Of a DNA stretch of 64,000 bases, positions 51,275-59,585 are shown in pieces; position 1 is the stretch's first letter, and each line of letters starts with the position of its first letter. The notes below the pieces were generated by a model. It saw nothing but the letters and a program-made list of their open reading frames with translations. It had not been told where the DNA came from and did not search any database. The DNA comes from CALDTK01 sp965215215 (GTDB taxonomy: Bacteria > Bacteroidota > Bacteroidia > Chitinophagales > Saprospiraceae): the NCBI GenBank assembly GCA_965215215.1, contig OZ244043.1, forward strand, positions 1,860,001 to 1,924,000. Direction: 5' to 3'. Both the position numbers and the translations under genes were made by a program.

Positions 51275-51600
51275 TTACCGTGGGGAAGGTCGATGAAATG
51301 TATAGTGAATTAGAGGAGGATGTTCTATTTATTGCAGATATTTCGTCGTACTTCTCACTTAATCAAGGCGACCCGACAGGAAGGCAGCTCTATACATTTA
51401 TAAAGTGTGCGATTGATGAGATCAAGAAGTTAGATAAAATTGCAATTTTTGAGGGTCCAGCTGGAGACATTGTAAAGGATGAAAGTGTATTTTATTCAAG
51501 GTTGCTTGATTGTATATCGGCAGACAATATTGCGGATATAGAATATGGTTACTGGTTAGATTATACTGATGAACGCTTGAGGAAATTGTCGCCTCTATAA
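51271..51600 (+). CDS. Small acidic protein; candidate immunity protein for cassette 3
   Basis: 109 residues from a TTG overlapping the cassette 3 stop (TTGA); a GTG at 51,280 is another possible start. Very acidic and AT-rich relative to everything nearby (VDEMYSELEEDVLFIADISS, TFIKCAIDEIKKLDKIAIF, DIEYGYWLDYTDERLRKL). Cytoplasmic, no leader. An acidic cytoplasmic partner would suit neutralising a basic nuclease-type domain, but this rests on position and charge only. Confidence 0.65.
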   Translation: MITVGKVDEMYSELEEDVLFIADISSYFSLNQGDPTGRQLYTFIKCAIDEIKKLDKIAIFEGPAGDIVKDESVFYSRLLDCISADNIADIEYGYWLDYTDERLRKLSPL

Positions 51601-51623
51601 TGTGAAATATGGAGGCATGGCAT

Positions 51624-51722
51624 CTACCGTAGTATCCCCTGAATCCTACTCTTAGCGACGAAGGCGTCGAGTAGCGCGTAAACGTGCTGTTGTTCGGCAT
51701 CCGGCAGGTCTTGAATAAGGTC
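51624..51722 (-). pseudogene. Tail fragment of an HTH (XRE-type) regulator
   Basis: 32 codons before a TAG read DLIQDLPDAEQQHVYALLDA then FVAKSRIQGILR, the typical ending of small XRE-type regulators (…E-x-x-x-V-x-x-L-[IL]-D-A-F-V-A-K…). Nothing resembling the DNA-binding half lies upstream, so this is a remnant. Low certainty because it is short. Confidence 0.4.
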
Positions 51723-51803
51723 TCGCGAAAACCGCGGGCGATCTGGCGGAAGCTGCTGCGGGCGTGTTTGGGGTAGTTGCGTTTGCGGGAGATGTAGCAC
51801 GTG

Positions 51804-52208
51804 TTACTCGAGCAGACTGAAGACGAGGAGGATCGCCGGGATCGCCACGGGGAAACTTGAGACTCGGGGAGCGTTCGGCAACTCCCATGCGGGTGAATTC
51901 AAATGCGTAGAACGTGAACAGGCCGAAGAGCAGCACGGTGACCGCGTCGATGCCGAAGTCTAGCCGGGCGCCAGGCTAGACTCATCCGGCGGTAGAAGAA
52001 GTCGAAGTTGACGTAGCCGCCGCTGCGCAGGGCCAGACCGGCGGCAAACGCGACGGTGGGCACGAAGAAAAGCCGGGCGGCCTCTTCGGTCCACGAGGGC
52101 GCGGCGGGCAGGGCGAATCGGGCGAAGATTTGCAGGAGCACGCAGCCTGCGAAGGCGAGCGTACTGAAGTGAGTACCGTACTTGAGGGCGCTGGCGACGG
52201 GGCGGGGG
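51804..52208 (-). pseudogene. dctQ: TRAP transporter small permease (DctQ) remnant with several frameshifts
   Basis: Pieces of a DctQ-type protein occur in order but in different frames: ASALKYGTHFSTLAFAGCVL, LQIFARFALPAAPSWTEEAA, RLFFVPTVAFAAGLALRSGG, YVNFDFFYRRMS, then VLLFGLFTFYAFEFTRMG and FPVAIPAILLVFSLLE before a TAA. LQ-FxR-x-SW-EE-AR and AL-GG are hallmarks of the small membrane subunit of TRAP transporters. The frame changes rule out function. The matching solute-binding remnant lies on the other side of vapBC, and no large permease (DctM) is present. Confidence 0.75.
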
Positions 52209-52214
52209 AGGGTT

Positions 52215-52619
52215 TCACTCGGCCGCGATCTTGAGGCCCATGTGTTGGGCGTAGGGTAGGAAATCGCGATCGGCAGTGAGCAACGGCATTCCCTCGTCGA
52301 TGCAGTAGCTGGCGATGATGGCGTCGTTGGGTTTGCGCACGGTGATGCCTTTCTGTCGGAGTTCGCGGTAGCGCATCGCCGAGCGGACCGCCCGGAGGTC
52401 GCCGAGCATCACGCAACTAGGTAATACGGCAAGGGTGTCTCTTACCTCGAGCAACTCGGAAGGGCTGCGCACGCCTCGTAACACTTCATGGATCACGTAG
52501 TCACCGGTAGCGGCGAAATCTTTGCGGAGGAGGTACTTCAAGCGCTCCGTTCGCCAGGAGGTACGTCTTCGGAAAAAATCGATCCAAACGGTGGTACCGA
52601 CCAGGATGTGATCGTCCAT
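52215..52619 (-). CDS. vapC: VapC-type PIN-domain toxin with first catalytic Asp replaced
   Basis: 134 residues from the ATG at 52,619, which shares one base with the vapB stop. PIN domain: ILVGTTVWIDFFRRRT, VIHEVLRGVRSP, KPNDAIIASYCIDEGMPLLT, ADRDFLPYAQHMGLKI. VapC toxins are RNases needing three or four acidic residues for Mg2+; the family start is normally I-L-V-D-T-S-V-W. Here residue 8 is Gly (GGT) instead of Asp (GAT or GAC), a one-base change. The other acids (Glu in IHE, Asp in PND, Asp in ADRD) remain. Activity is probably reduced or lost. Confidence 0.88.
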   Translation of the reverse strand: MDDHILVGTTVWIDFFRRRTSWRTERLKYLLRKDFAATGDYVIHEVLRGVRSPSELLEVRDTLAVLPSCVMLGDLRAVRSAMRYRELRQKGITVRKPNDAIIASYCIDEGMPLLTADRDFLPYAQHMGLKIAAE

Positions 52620-52825
52620 CAATCTCCCCAGCGATTGACGGGTTCAGGATCCTCCTCGTAACCACCCTTCTCGAAGATCCCTTCGAGCTTCAGAATATCT
52701 TTGACGGCCTCTCTGCGCTCGAGTTCCCGAAGGGCGTGATCCACGAGCTCACGCTTGGTTTTTATCCCAGTTCTCTTCAGTAAGCCTTGAACGAGGTCAC
52801 CGTCGAGTTCGATATTGGTGCGCAT
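52619..52825 (-). CDS. vapB: VapB-type antitoxin
   Basis: 68 residues. The ribbon-helix-helix-like start MRTNIELDGDLVQGLLKRTG, IKTKRELVDHALRELERREA is the standard VapB type II form, followed by a toxin-binding tail (ILKLEGIFEKGGYEEDPEPV ending NRWGD). It binds its promoter and neutralises VapC. The gene precedes vapC and overlaps it by one base. A good promoter box lies 20 bp upstream. Confidence 0.9.
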   Translation of the reverse strand: MRTNIELDGDLVQGLLKRTGIKTKRELVDHALRELERREAVKDILKLEGIFEKGGYEEDPEPVNRWGD

Positions 52826-52844
52826 AATTGAGCGGATTTATACT

Positions 52845-52880
52845 CAAATATACACATTGAGCACGGCTTGCGCCAAAACC
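52845..52880 (-). promoter_or_regulatory. Candidate vapBC promoter
   Basis: On the minus strand TATATTTG (52,852-52,845) is a full match to the -7 consensus TAnnTTTG, with TTTG 21 bp upstream as a -33 element. It predicts a very short leader (about 13 bases) before vapB. The -33 part lies within a one-mismatch version of the 14-mer repeat (GCTTGCGCCAAAAC, 52,866-52,879). Confidence 0.5.
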
Positions 52881-53260
52881 TACCACGCGTCCGCCTCCGG
52901 CTGCAGCGACCGATACACCGCCTGCATCTCCGGCGAGAGCGTCCGGTAAATCGCGTCGCCGTGCTTCTCGACGAAGGCCTCGTGGTCGACCTCGACGAAG
53001 GTCATCCCCTCGGCCTCGAGCTCGGCGCGAATCCGCGCGGCGTTCTCGTGGAGGAGGCGGCGCTCTTACGCCTGCATGTCGCGCGCGCAGTCGAGGAAGA
53101 TCTCCTGGAGGTCCTCGGGCAGCGCCCGAAATTGCGCCTCCCCGATCACGGGGTAGGTCCACCCGAACACGTGGCTCGTGGGGTCGACGTACTGCTGGAG
53201 CGCGTACATCGCCGCCATCTCGGTCAGCGGCAACGGGTTCTCCCGGAAGCGGAGTTAGGG
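52880..53260 (-). pseudogene. dctP: TRAP transporter solute-binding protein (DctP) C-terminal remnant with internal stop
   Basis: One frame reads LRFRENPLPLTEMAAMYALQ, QYVDPTSHVFGWTYPVIGEA, QFRALPEDLQEIFLDCARDM, QA-stop, then ERRLLHENAARIRAELEAEG, MTFVEVDHEAFVEKHGDAIY, RTLSPEMQAVYRSLQPEADA W. These are typical DctP C-terminal helices. The TAA at 53,066-53,068 interrupts it, and the N-terminal two thirds are missing. It lies upstream of vapBC on the same strand, with the dctQ remnant downstream, as in an ancestral dctP-dctQ operon. Confidence 0.78.
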
Positions 53261-53310
53261 GACCAACCTGCCCCAACTCCACCGGCGTCGAAGCGACGGC
53301 TGAGCGGGAA

Positions 53311-53342
53311 AACTTTCGGCCGCAGGCTTAGAAAGTTTTTTT
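53311..53342 (+). terminator. Hairpin followed by T-run before the metal-uptake operon
   Basis: AACTTTC pairs with GAAAGTT across 13 bases, followed by TTTTT. It has the shape of a Rho-independent terminator on the plus strand and would shield the downstream operon from read-through. The stem is short and AT-rich, so it could instead be chance. Confidence 0.35.
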
Positions 53343-53372
53343 GCTACTAAGTTGCGCTTGCAACTTAGTAGC
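53343..53372. promoter_or_regulatory. 30-bp perfect palindrome at the start of the ABC/TonB-receptor operon (site a)
   Basis: GCTACTAAGTTGC - GCTT - GCAACTTAGTAGC, a 13-bp perfect inverted repeat ending two bases before the start codon at 53,375. Its right part, TTGCAACTTAGTAGC (53,358-53,372), matches 13 of 15 positions with the site in front of the cobW-type gene (61,736-61,760). It is either an operator for a metal regulator or a leader hairpin covering the ribosome-binding site. Shared sequence with two other sites favours an operator. Confidence 0.65.
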
Positions 53373-53374
53373 CC

Positions 53375-54094
53375 ATGCTCACCGCCCGGCACCTGACCAA
53401 GACGTACGGAACCGACACGGCCCTCCGTGGCCTCGACCTGCAGGTACGGCCCGGGGAGGTCTTCTGCCTACTCGGCGCCAACGGCGCGGGCAAGACCACG
53501 ACCATCAACCTGTTCATGGGCTTCCTCCGGCCCACCGCCGGGACCGTCGAGATCAACGGCATCGACGTCGCGGAGCGGGCGGCGGCGACCAAGCGGCACG
53601 TCGCCTACATCCCGGAGAACCTCAACCTCTACCGCAACCTCACCGGCCTGGAGAACCTGCGGTTCTTCACGCAGCTGGCCGACATCTCCCTCGACGGGGC
53701 GACCGCCGCCGAGATGCTCCGCGCGGTCGGCCTGCAGACGGAGGCCATCGGGAAGCGGGTGCACACCTACTCCAAGGGGATGCGCCAGAAGGTCGGCATC
53801 GCCATCGCGAAGGCCAAGCGCGCCGACAACCTCCTCCTCGACGAACCCACCTCCGGCCTGGACCCTCAGGCCAGCAACGATTTCGCCCGCCTCATCCGCG
53901 GCATGCGGGAGGCGGGCACCGCCGTCCTCATGGCTACCCACGACCTGTTCCGCGCCAAGGAGGTCGGTACCCACGTCGGGATCATGCGCGCGGGGGAGCT
54001 CGTCCACACCCTAGCTACCGACGACATCGAGCTGGGTGAGTTGGAACGGCTCTACCTCCAGACAGTCCGCCCAGCAGCACAAACGCCGGGCTGA
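53375..54094 (+). CDS. ABC transporter ATP-binding protein (ABC-2/DUF3526 system)
   Basis: 239 residues. Walker A LLGANGAGKTTTINLFMGF, Q-loop replaced by YIPENLNLYRNLTG (usual in ABC-2 exporters), signature TYSKGMRQKVGIAIAKA, Walker B and D-loop NLLLDEPTSGLDPQA, H-loop MATHDLFRAKE. It should power the two permeases encoded at 56,684-59,523 in the same operon, separated by the TonB-receptor gene 38 bp downstream. Expression is probably governed by the palindrome directly upstream. Confidence 0.92.
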   Translation: MLTARHLTKTYGTDTALRGLDLQVRPGEVFCLLGANGAGKTTTINLFMGFLRPTAGTVEINGIDVAERAAATKRHVAYIPENLNLYRNLTGLENLRFFTQLADISLDGATAAEMLRAVGLQTEAIGKRVHTYSKGMRQKVGIAIAKAKRADNLLLDEPTSGLDPQASNDFARLIRGMREAGTAVLMATHDLFRAKEVGTHVGIMRAGELVHTLATDDIELGELERLYLQTVRPAAQTPG

Positions 54095-54132
54095 GTCCCG
54101 TGCGTCCTTTCCCACCCCCCCTCCAAACGGAT

Positions 54133-56634
54133 ATGTCCCTACGTTACCTACTTTTCTCGCTTCTCTTCCCGCTGACCACCGTCTGCGCCCTCGCCCAATC
54201 CTCGGTGACGGGGACGGTCGCTGAGGCGAGCGGCGACCCCGTGATCGGCGCGACCGTTACCCTCGCCGGCCCGGACGGCGAGCTCACGACCCTAACGGAC
54301 GCGGACGGCGGGTTCCGCTTCGCCGACGTCGCCGACCGGGAGTACCAACTGACCGTTAGCGCGCTGGGGCTTCGGGTAGACCCGCAGACCGTCACCCCCG
54401 CCGCGACCTCGAGCCCCCTAGCCCTCACCGCGACGGCAACCGAGACCGAGCTGCAGGCCGTGGAGGTGATCGGCCGCGCGCGTAAGGACTACCGGAGCGA
54501 GTACAGTTTTTCGGCCACGAAGACGGCTATTCGCAACCAGGACCTGCCCCAGTCCCTCACCACGGTCACCAAGGAGCTGCTCGAAGACCGACAGGCCTTC
54601 GAGCTCCAGGACGCCGTGAAGACCGTCAGCGGCGTCGCCCCCACCGGCCTCTACAACCACTTCGCCATCCGCGGGATCACCGCCAACGAGGACGGGCAGG
54701 TCATCAACGGCCTACGGACCCGCTCGTTCTACTTCCTGCAACCCCTCACCGCCAACGTCGAGCGCGTGGAGGTGCTCAAGGGTCCTGCGACGGTGACCTT
54801 CGCCAGCGCCGACCCCGGCGGCACCGTCAACGTCGTCACGAAGAAACCCCTCGACGTCGACCGCAAGGAGATCAGCCTCTCCGCCGGCAGCTTTAGCACC
54901 CTGCGGGGGGCGATCGATTTCACCGGTCCCCTCAACGAAGACAAGACGCTGCTGTACCGCCTCAACGCCGCCTACCAGGAGAACCGCTCCTACCGCGACC
55001 TGATCGACAACCGGTCGCTGCAGCTGACCCCCTCGCTGACCTACGTCCCCAACGAGCGGACCTCGATCAACACCGAGCTGATCCTCAACGACATGAGCGG
55101 CTACCTGGACCGGGGGCAACCCATCTACGGCGAGGACGCGGGCGAGGTCGACCTCGGCAGTACGCCGATCGGCGAAAACCTCGGCGAGCCCAACGACTTC
55201 CTCGACGAGGATCAGTTCATCTGGACGACGAGCCTCTCGCACCGCTTCTCCCCGGCGGTGAGCTTCAACGCCGTTTACATGAAGCAGACCTGGGAGGAGG
55301 ACCTCGTGGAGCACCGCTCGATTGGGGCCTTCGCGACCGACCTCGCCGGCGAGGAGATCCCGAGCCTCGTGCAGCGCCGCTACATCCAGCGTAAGCAGTT
55401 TTGGGACACCGACAACGTCAACGCCTACCTCAATTTCTCCTTCGACCTCGGGCCGACCGAGCACCAGCTGCTCGTCGGCTACGACGCGCAGTACTGGGAT
55501 AAGCTGCGCGGCAGCGGGCAGAACCAAGCGCGGGGCTTCCTCCTCGCCGACGGTACGGCCACCCGGAGCTTCGACCCCGAGGACGCCGGGGCCTACCAGA
55601 CAATCGAGATCGACGGCGCGACGCTGCCGCGGCCGAACGTCCCCTACTACGACCTCGCGAACCCGAACTACGCCCTGGCGAACCCCCAGGACTACGTGAT
55701 CAACTCCCGCTTCCCCGTCCCGGCGACGGTCACCTCGACCAACGCCGCCTACGTCCAGGAGCAGCTCGAGGTCGGCAAGTTTACCGCCCTGCTCAGCCTA
55801 CGGGCGGAGTGGTTCGAGGACGTCACCAACGTCGACGCCCCGAACGAGGCCTCGTTCGAGAACACGGCCATTATCCCCCGCCTCGGCCTCACCTACGCCG
55901 TCACCGACGACCTCAACGTCTACGCCACCTACCTCGGGGGCTACCAGCCGCAGTCGAACACGGTATCGCTCATGCCGAGCACGGGCAACTTCTTCTGGGC
56001 GAGCGAGTCGGCCGCCCAGTTCGACCCGCTGATCAGCGACCTCGTCGAGGTCGGCTTCAAGGCGAACGTCCTCCAGAACCGCTTCGCGTGGACGGGGGCC
56101 GTCTACGAGATCAACCAGGAGAACATCCTCATGAGCGCCAACGACCCGGACAACCCCGATCGCCTCACGCAGCGCGGGGCCGACCGGAGCCGGGGTTTCG
56201 AGACGGACCTCACGGGCTTCCTGACGCCGGAGTGGCAGGTGGTCGCCTCCTACGCCTTCGTCGACGCCGAGATCGTCTTCGACGACGACGAGACCCTCAT
56301 CGGCGCGCAGAAGGAGAACGCCCCCCGGCACAGCGGCGCGCTCTGGACGCGCTACAGCTTCCGCCCCGGATCCCGGGCGGCGGGCTTCGGCGTGGGCGCA
56401 GGGCTAACCGCCCAGGGCAGTCGAGTGCCCTGGTTCACGCGCGCCTTCGAGATCCCCGGCTACGCCGTGTTCGACGCCGCGCTCTACTACACGGCCCCGA
56501 ACGACAAAGCCCGCGTCTCGCTGTTGGTCGACAACCTTTTCGACGAGACCTACCACCTCGGGGCGCAAACCCTCACGCGTCTCTTCCCGGGCGCTCCGCG
56601 GAACCTCATGCTGACGACGACTTACCGATTCTGA
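54133..56634 (+). CDS. Siderophore/metallophore-type TonB-dependent receptor
   Basis: 833 residues from the ATG at 54,133 (signal peptide MSLRYLLFSLLFPLTTVCAL). A carboxypeptidase-regulatory-like domain (SVTGTVAEASGDPVIGATVT) comes first. The plug has the siderophore-receptor signature: SATKTAIRNQDLPQSLTTVT, LLEDRQAFELQDAVKTVSGV, NVERVEVLKGPATVTFASAD, PGGTVNVVTKKP. The barrel ends VDNLFDETYHLGAQTLTRLF, PGAPRNLMLTTTYRF. This is the FhuA/FpvA-like class, not the SusC class seen at 5073. In a cluster with ABC genes and a COG0523 GTPase it probably brings in a metal complex, most likely zinc. The ligand is an inference. Confidence 0.9.
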   Translation: MSLRYLLFSLLFPLTTVCALAQSSVTGTVAEASGDPVIGATVTLAGPDGELTTLTDADGGFRFADVADREYQLTVSALGLRVDPQTVTPAATSSPLALTATATETELQAVEVIGRARKDYRSEYSFSATKTAIRNQDLPQSLTTVTKELLEDRQAFELQDAVKTVSGVAPTGLYNHFAIRGITANEDGQVINGLRTRSFYFLQPLTANVERVEVLKGPATVTFASADPGGTVNVVTKKPLDVDRKEISLSAGSFSTLRGAIDFTGPLNEDKTLLYRLNAAYQENRSYRDLIDNRSLQLTPSLTYVPNERTSINTELILNDMSGYLDRGQPIYGEDAGEVDLGSTPIGENLGEPNDFLDEDQFIWTTSLSHRFSPAVSFNAVYMKQTWEEDLVEHRSIGAFATDLAGEEIPSLVQRRYIQRKQFWDTDNVNAYLNFSFDLGPTEHQLLVGYDAQYWDKLRGSGQNQARGFLLADGTATRSFDPEDAGAYQTIEIDGATLPRPNVPYYDLANPNYALANPQDYVINSRFPVPATVTSTNAAYVQEQLEVGKFTALLSLRAEWFEDVTNVDAPNEASFENTAIIPRLGLTYAVTDDLNVYATYLGGYQPQSNTVSLMPSTGNFFWASESAAQFDPLISDLVEVGFKANVLQNRFAWTGAVYEINQENILMSANDPDNPDRLTQRGADRSRGFETDLTGFLTPEWQVVASYAFVDAEIVFDDDETLIGAQKENAPRHSGALWTRYSFRPGSRAAGFGVGAGLTAQGSRVPWFTRAFEIPGYAVFDAALYYTAPNDKARVSLLVDNLFDETYHLGAQTLTRLFPGAPRNLMLTTTYRF

Positions 56635-56683
56635 CGCGGCCTCCCGCGAGCGGACGTACTACCGCAAACAACCCACTCCCCCC

Positions 56684-58132
56684 GTGCGAACACGCATCGT
56701 CTATCACTTCGCCCGCCAAACCCTCGCTGCGCTGCTGAAGCGGCCCGGGACAAAGGTCGTGGTGGTCTTGCTGAACGTCCTGGTCTTCGGGGCTTTAGCC
56801 ATCGAGTACGGTAAGGTCAGCGAGCGGCGCGCCACCGTCGCGGAGTACCGCCGGGACGTCCGCGCGCGTTGGGAGGACAGCCCCGACAAGCACCCACACC
56901 GCATGGCCCACTACGGGTACGTGGTGTTCCGGCAACCGGAGCTCCTGAGCTTCTTCGACCGCGGCGTCGATAATTTCGTCGGCAACGCCGTGTTCCTCGA
57001 GGCCCACCGCCAGAACACCGTCAACTTCTCGGAGGCGAGTCTGTCGACCGGCTTGCTGCGGTTCGGCGAGCTGTCGGGCGCTCTGATCCTGCAGGCCATA
57101 CTCCCCCTGCTGCTCCTGTTCTGGGGCTACGCCTCCGTCGCGGGCGAGCGGGAGGACGGCACGCTGCGCCTGATCTTCGCCCAGGGGGTGCGCTGGCCCG
57201 AGGTAATCGTCGGGAGGTCGGCGGGCTTGTTCTGCGCGTCGCTCGCCGTGCTCCTCCCCGCACTCGCCCTCACGACCGTCCTGGTGGCGATCGATCCGCC
57301 GGCCGCGACGCTCCCGCCGACCCTGCTGCGCTGCGGGCTCCTTCTCCTCGTCTACGGGGCTTACCTCCTCGCCATCTCCCTGCTCACCGTCTGGATCTCC
57401 GCGGCGAGCGCGACGGCGAAGGTGGCTCTGCTCCGCCTCATCGGGTTGTGGTTGCTCTTCGTGTTGGTGGTCCCGAAGGTCGCGCAGGTCGTCGGGGAGG
57501 TCGCCTACCCGACGCCGTCCAAGCTCGCCTTCGACCGGGCCGTCGAGGCCGACCTCCGCGAGCAGGGCGACAGCCACAACCCCGACGATCCGTACTTCGC
57601 GAGGCTGAAGGATTCAGTGCTGGCCGTCCACGGCGTAACGACCACCGAGGAGCTTCCCTTCAACTACAGCGGGTTCGTCATGCGCGAGGGCGAGAAACTG
57701 AGTACGGCCACCTTCCTCGAGCACGAGCGCGACCTGCTCGCGCGCTACCGGCAGCAGCGCGGGCTCGTACGGTGGGCCTCGCTGCTCAACCCCTACCTCG
57801 GGATCAAATACGCGTCGATGGCGCTCGCGGGGACCGACGATCACGCCTACCGCGCCTTCGCGGACCAAGCCGAGGCCTACCGTTACCGCCTCGCCCAGAC
57901 GATGAACGAACTGCAAATGGAGCTGATCGGCAACGACATCGCCAGCTCGTCCGACCCTCGCGCCGCACTGAGCCGGCAGTACTGGCTCGACTTCCGGGAC
58001 TTCGAACAGCGCCCCCTCACCCTCGGCGGCAGCCTCCGGGCAGCGGGGCTCCCCCTCCTTACACTGGGGTGCTGGCTGCTGGTCCTCGCGGGGCTCGCCC
58101 TGCTCGCCCGTCGCCCCGCAAGCATCCTGTGA
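56684..58132 (+). CDS. ABC-2-type permease, DUF3526-like (first of a pair)
   Basis: 482 residues from a GTG at 56,684. Membrane helix at 25-43 (VVVVLLNVLVFGALAIEYG), a soluble segment with RWEDSPDKHPHRMAHYGYVV, FRQPELLSFFDRGVDNFVGN, then ABC-2 helices with GYASVAGEREDGTLRLIFAQ (the conserved coupling motif), a second large extracytoplasmic loop and a last helix (LLTLGCWLLVLAGLALLARR). The W-x-D-x-H-P-H-x-x-x-HYGY pattern is typical of the DUF3526-type permeases. It overlaps the next permease by one base (TGATG). The transported substrate is unknown. Confidence 0.85.
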   Translation: MRTRIVYHFARQTLAALLKRPGTKVVVVLLNVLVFGALAIEYGKVSERRATVAEYRRDVRARWEDSPDKHPHRMAHYGYVVFRQPELLSFFDRGVDNFVGNAVFLEAHRQNTVNFSEASLSTGLLRFGELSGALILQAILPLLLLFWGYASVAGEREDGTLRLIFAQGVRWPEVIVGRSAGLFCASLAVLLPALALTTVLVAIDPPAATLPPTLLRCGLLLLVYGAYLLAISLLTVWISAASATAKVALLRLIGLWLLFVLVVPKVAQVVGEVAYPTPSKLAFDRAVEADLREQGDSHNPDDPYFARLKDSVLAVHGVTTTEELPFNYSGFVMREGEKLSTATFLEHERDLLARYRQQRGLVRWASLLNPYLGIKYASMALAGTDDHAYRAFADQAEAYRYRLAQTMNELQMELIGNDIASSSDPRAALSRQYWLDFRDFEQRPLTLGGSLRAAGLPLLTLGCWLLVLAGLALLARRPASIL

Positions 58133-59523
58133 TGATCAGCTACTTACTCAAGGACTTCGCCCGGTCGAAAAGCCTCGTCACGGGCGTCGCGCTGCTGTCG
58201 ATCACGGGGTTGATCAGCATCTACATCGGCGGCCTGTTCCTCGACAAGCAGGCCGAAACCGCCACGCAGGCCGCGACCACCCAGCGGGAGAGCCTCGAGC
58301 GCACGCGGGAGTTTGTCGCCGACGACGACCTGGGGCTCTTCCTGTACTACGCCCGCTTCGGCCTCGTCAACGAAACCCCCCGTTTGGCGGGACTGTCGAT
58401 CGGCCAGCGCGACGTCCACCCGACGGCGCAGACCGTCAACGTCCGCAATCTCGAAGAGCAGCGGCACGTCAGCACCCTGCGCAATCCGGCGTATCAGCTG
58501 CTGGGAAATTTAGACTTCGGCTTCGTCCTGATTTTTCTGTTCCCGCTGGTCGTCATCGCGCTGTGTTTCAACCTCTGGTCCGAGGAGCGCGAGGGCGGGA
58601 CCTGGGCCGTGGTCCTCAGCCAGGCGGAGCGGCCGGGGCGGGTGCTCCACCGAAAGCTCCTCCTGCGTTTCGCCGCCGTACAGCTCACGCTGCTCGCCCT
58701 ACTGACGGTCGCGAAGGTGTACCTGGGGATACCGCTGGACGCCCACTTCGCGCTCTTCGGGGCCGTGGCCGTGGCGTACGTGACGTTCTGGTTCTGCCTG
58801 GCGTGGGCGGTCGTCCGGCGGGGGGGCTCCTCCAGTCGGAACGCCCTGTCGCTACTCGTCGCGTGGATCGCCCTCCTCGTCGTCGCCCCGAGCGCGCTCC
58901 AGGCCGCGGTCGCCGGCCTCTACCCAACCCCGGAAGCCTACGCCGCGACGCTCGAGGGCCGCGACGGGTACCACGACAAGTGGGACGAGCCGGTGGCACC
59001 GACGCTGGCGGCGTTTCGCGAGGTCTACCCGCAGTTCGCCGCGTACGAGCACCCGGCGGGCGAGCCTTTCAGTTGGCTGTGGTACTACGCCATGCAGCAC
59101 CTCGGCGACGTCGAGGCGGCCGGCTCGACGCGGGAGTTGCGCCGCAAACTCACGCAACGTGATGCGTTCAGCAAGACCGCGGGCTACCTGCTGCCGAGCG
59201 TACACGCCCAGCTCACCCTCAACGCGCTCGGTCGTTCGGACCTCGCGAACTACCTGGCGTTCCAGGACCGCCTGGCGGAGTTCCACGAAGGGAAGCGACT
59301 CGGATTTTATCCCAGCGTATTCGCGGGCGAGCCCGTGTCCGCGATCGAGTGGGACGATTACGCGGTAGAGTACTTCCGGGACGCCCGCCGGGCCGATTGG
59401 CTCGCGGCGTTGCTGCCGCTGGTCGGTGCATGTGTGTTACTGATCGCGGGGGCACGGGTGGCGGGGGCACCCTACGCGTCGTCGTCCGGTGATACGTTGC
59501 AAAGCTCCGTGCGAATCGACTAA
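58132..59523 (+). CDS. ABC-2-type permease, DUF3526-like (second of a pair)
   Basis: 463 residues from the ATG at 58,132, which overlaps the preceding stop codon. The layout follows the first permease: helix 1 (SLVTGVALLSITGLISIYIG), an extracytoplasmic domain, FVLIFLFPLVVIALCFNLWS, the EEREGGTWAVVLSQAERPGR coupling motif, several helices and a large C-terminal loop domain before the final helix (ADWLAALLPLVGACVLLIAG). The two permeases presumably form a heterodimer served by the ATPase at 53,375. A hairpin lies just after the stop codon. Confidence 0.85.
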   Translation: MISYLLKDFARSKSLVTGVALLSITGLISIYIGGLFLDKQAETATQAATTQRESLERTREFVADDDLGLFLYYARFGLVNETPRLAGLSIGQRDVHPTAQTVNVRNLEEQRHVSTLRNPAYQLLGNLDFGFVLIFLFPLVVIALCFNLWSEEREGGTWAVVLSQAERPGRVLHRKLLLRFAAVQLTLLALLTVAKVYLGIPLDAHFALFGAVAVAYVTFWFCLAWAVVRRGGSSSRNALSLLVAWIALLVVAPSALQAAVAGLYPTPEAYAATLEGRDGYHDKWDEPVAPTLAAFREVYPQFAAYEHPAGEPFSWLWYYAMQHLGDVEAAGSTRELRRKLTQRDAFSKTAGYLLPSVHAQLTLNALGRSDLANYLAFQDRLAEFHEGKRLGFYPSVFAGEPVSAIEWDDYAVEYFRDARRADWLAALLPLVGACVLLIAGARVAGAPYASSSGDTLQSSVRID

Positions 59524-59534
59524 GTATACTTGCG

Positions 59535-59561
59535 GCCGCACCGGTTGCGTGCGGCTTTCGC
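59535..59561 (+). terminator. Hairpin after the permease pair
   Basis: GCCGCAC pairs with GTGCGGC across 7 bases, followed by TTTCGCC. It may end or attenuate the operon before the cupin gene. It partly overlaps copy 7 of the 14-mer. Confidence 0.45.
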
Positions 59562-59567
59562 CAAAAC
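59554..59567 (+). repeat. 14-mer GCTTTCGCYAAAAC, copy 7 (Y = C)
   Basis: Exact copy in a non-coding gap, 18 bp before the start of the cupin lipoprotein gene. Confidence 0.7.
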
Positions 59568-59585
59568 AAACTTCATTTTCCCAGT

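Noticed and set aside
46253..51600. CRISPR array or phage tail-fibre cluster as explanation for the repeated hinges
   Set aside because: There are only three copies, 90 bp each, at unequal spacing of about 2.6 and 1.4 kb, and they are in frame with RHS-type coding sequence; no phage structural genes are present.
52868..53350. 160-codon plus-strand frame before the ABC operon
   Set aside because: The opposite strand carries recognisable DctP helices, so this is a shadow of a pseudogene.
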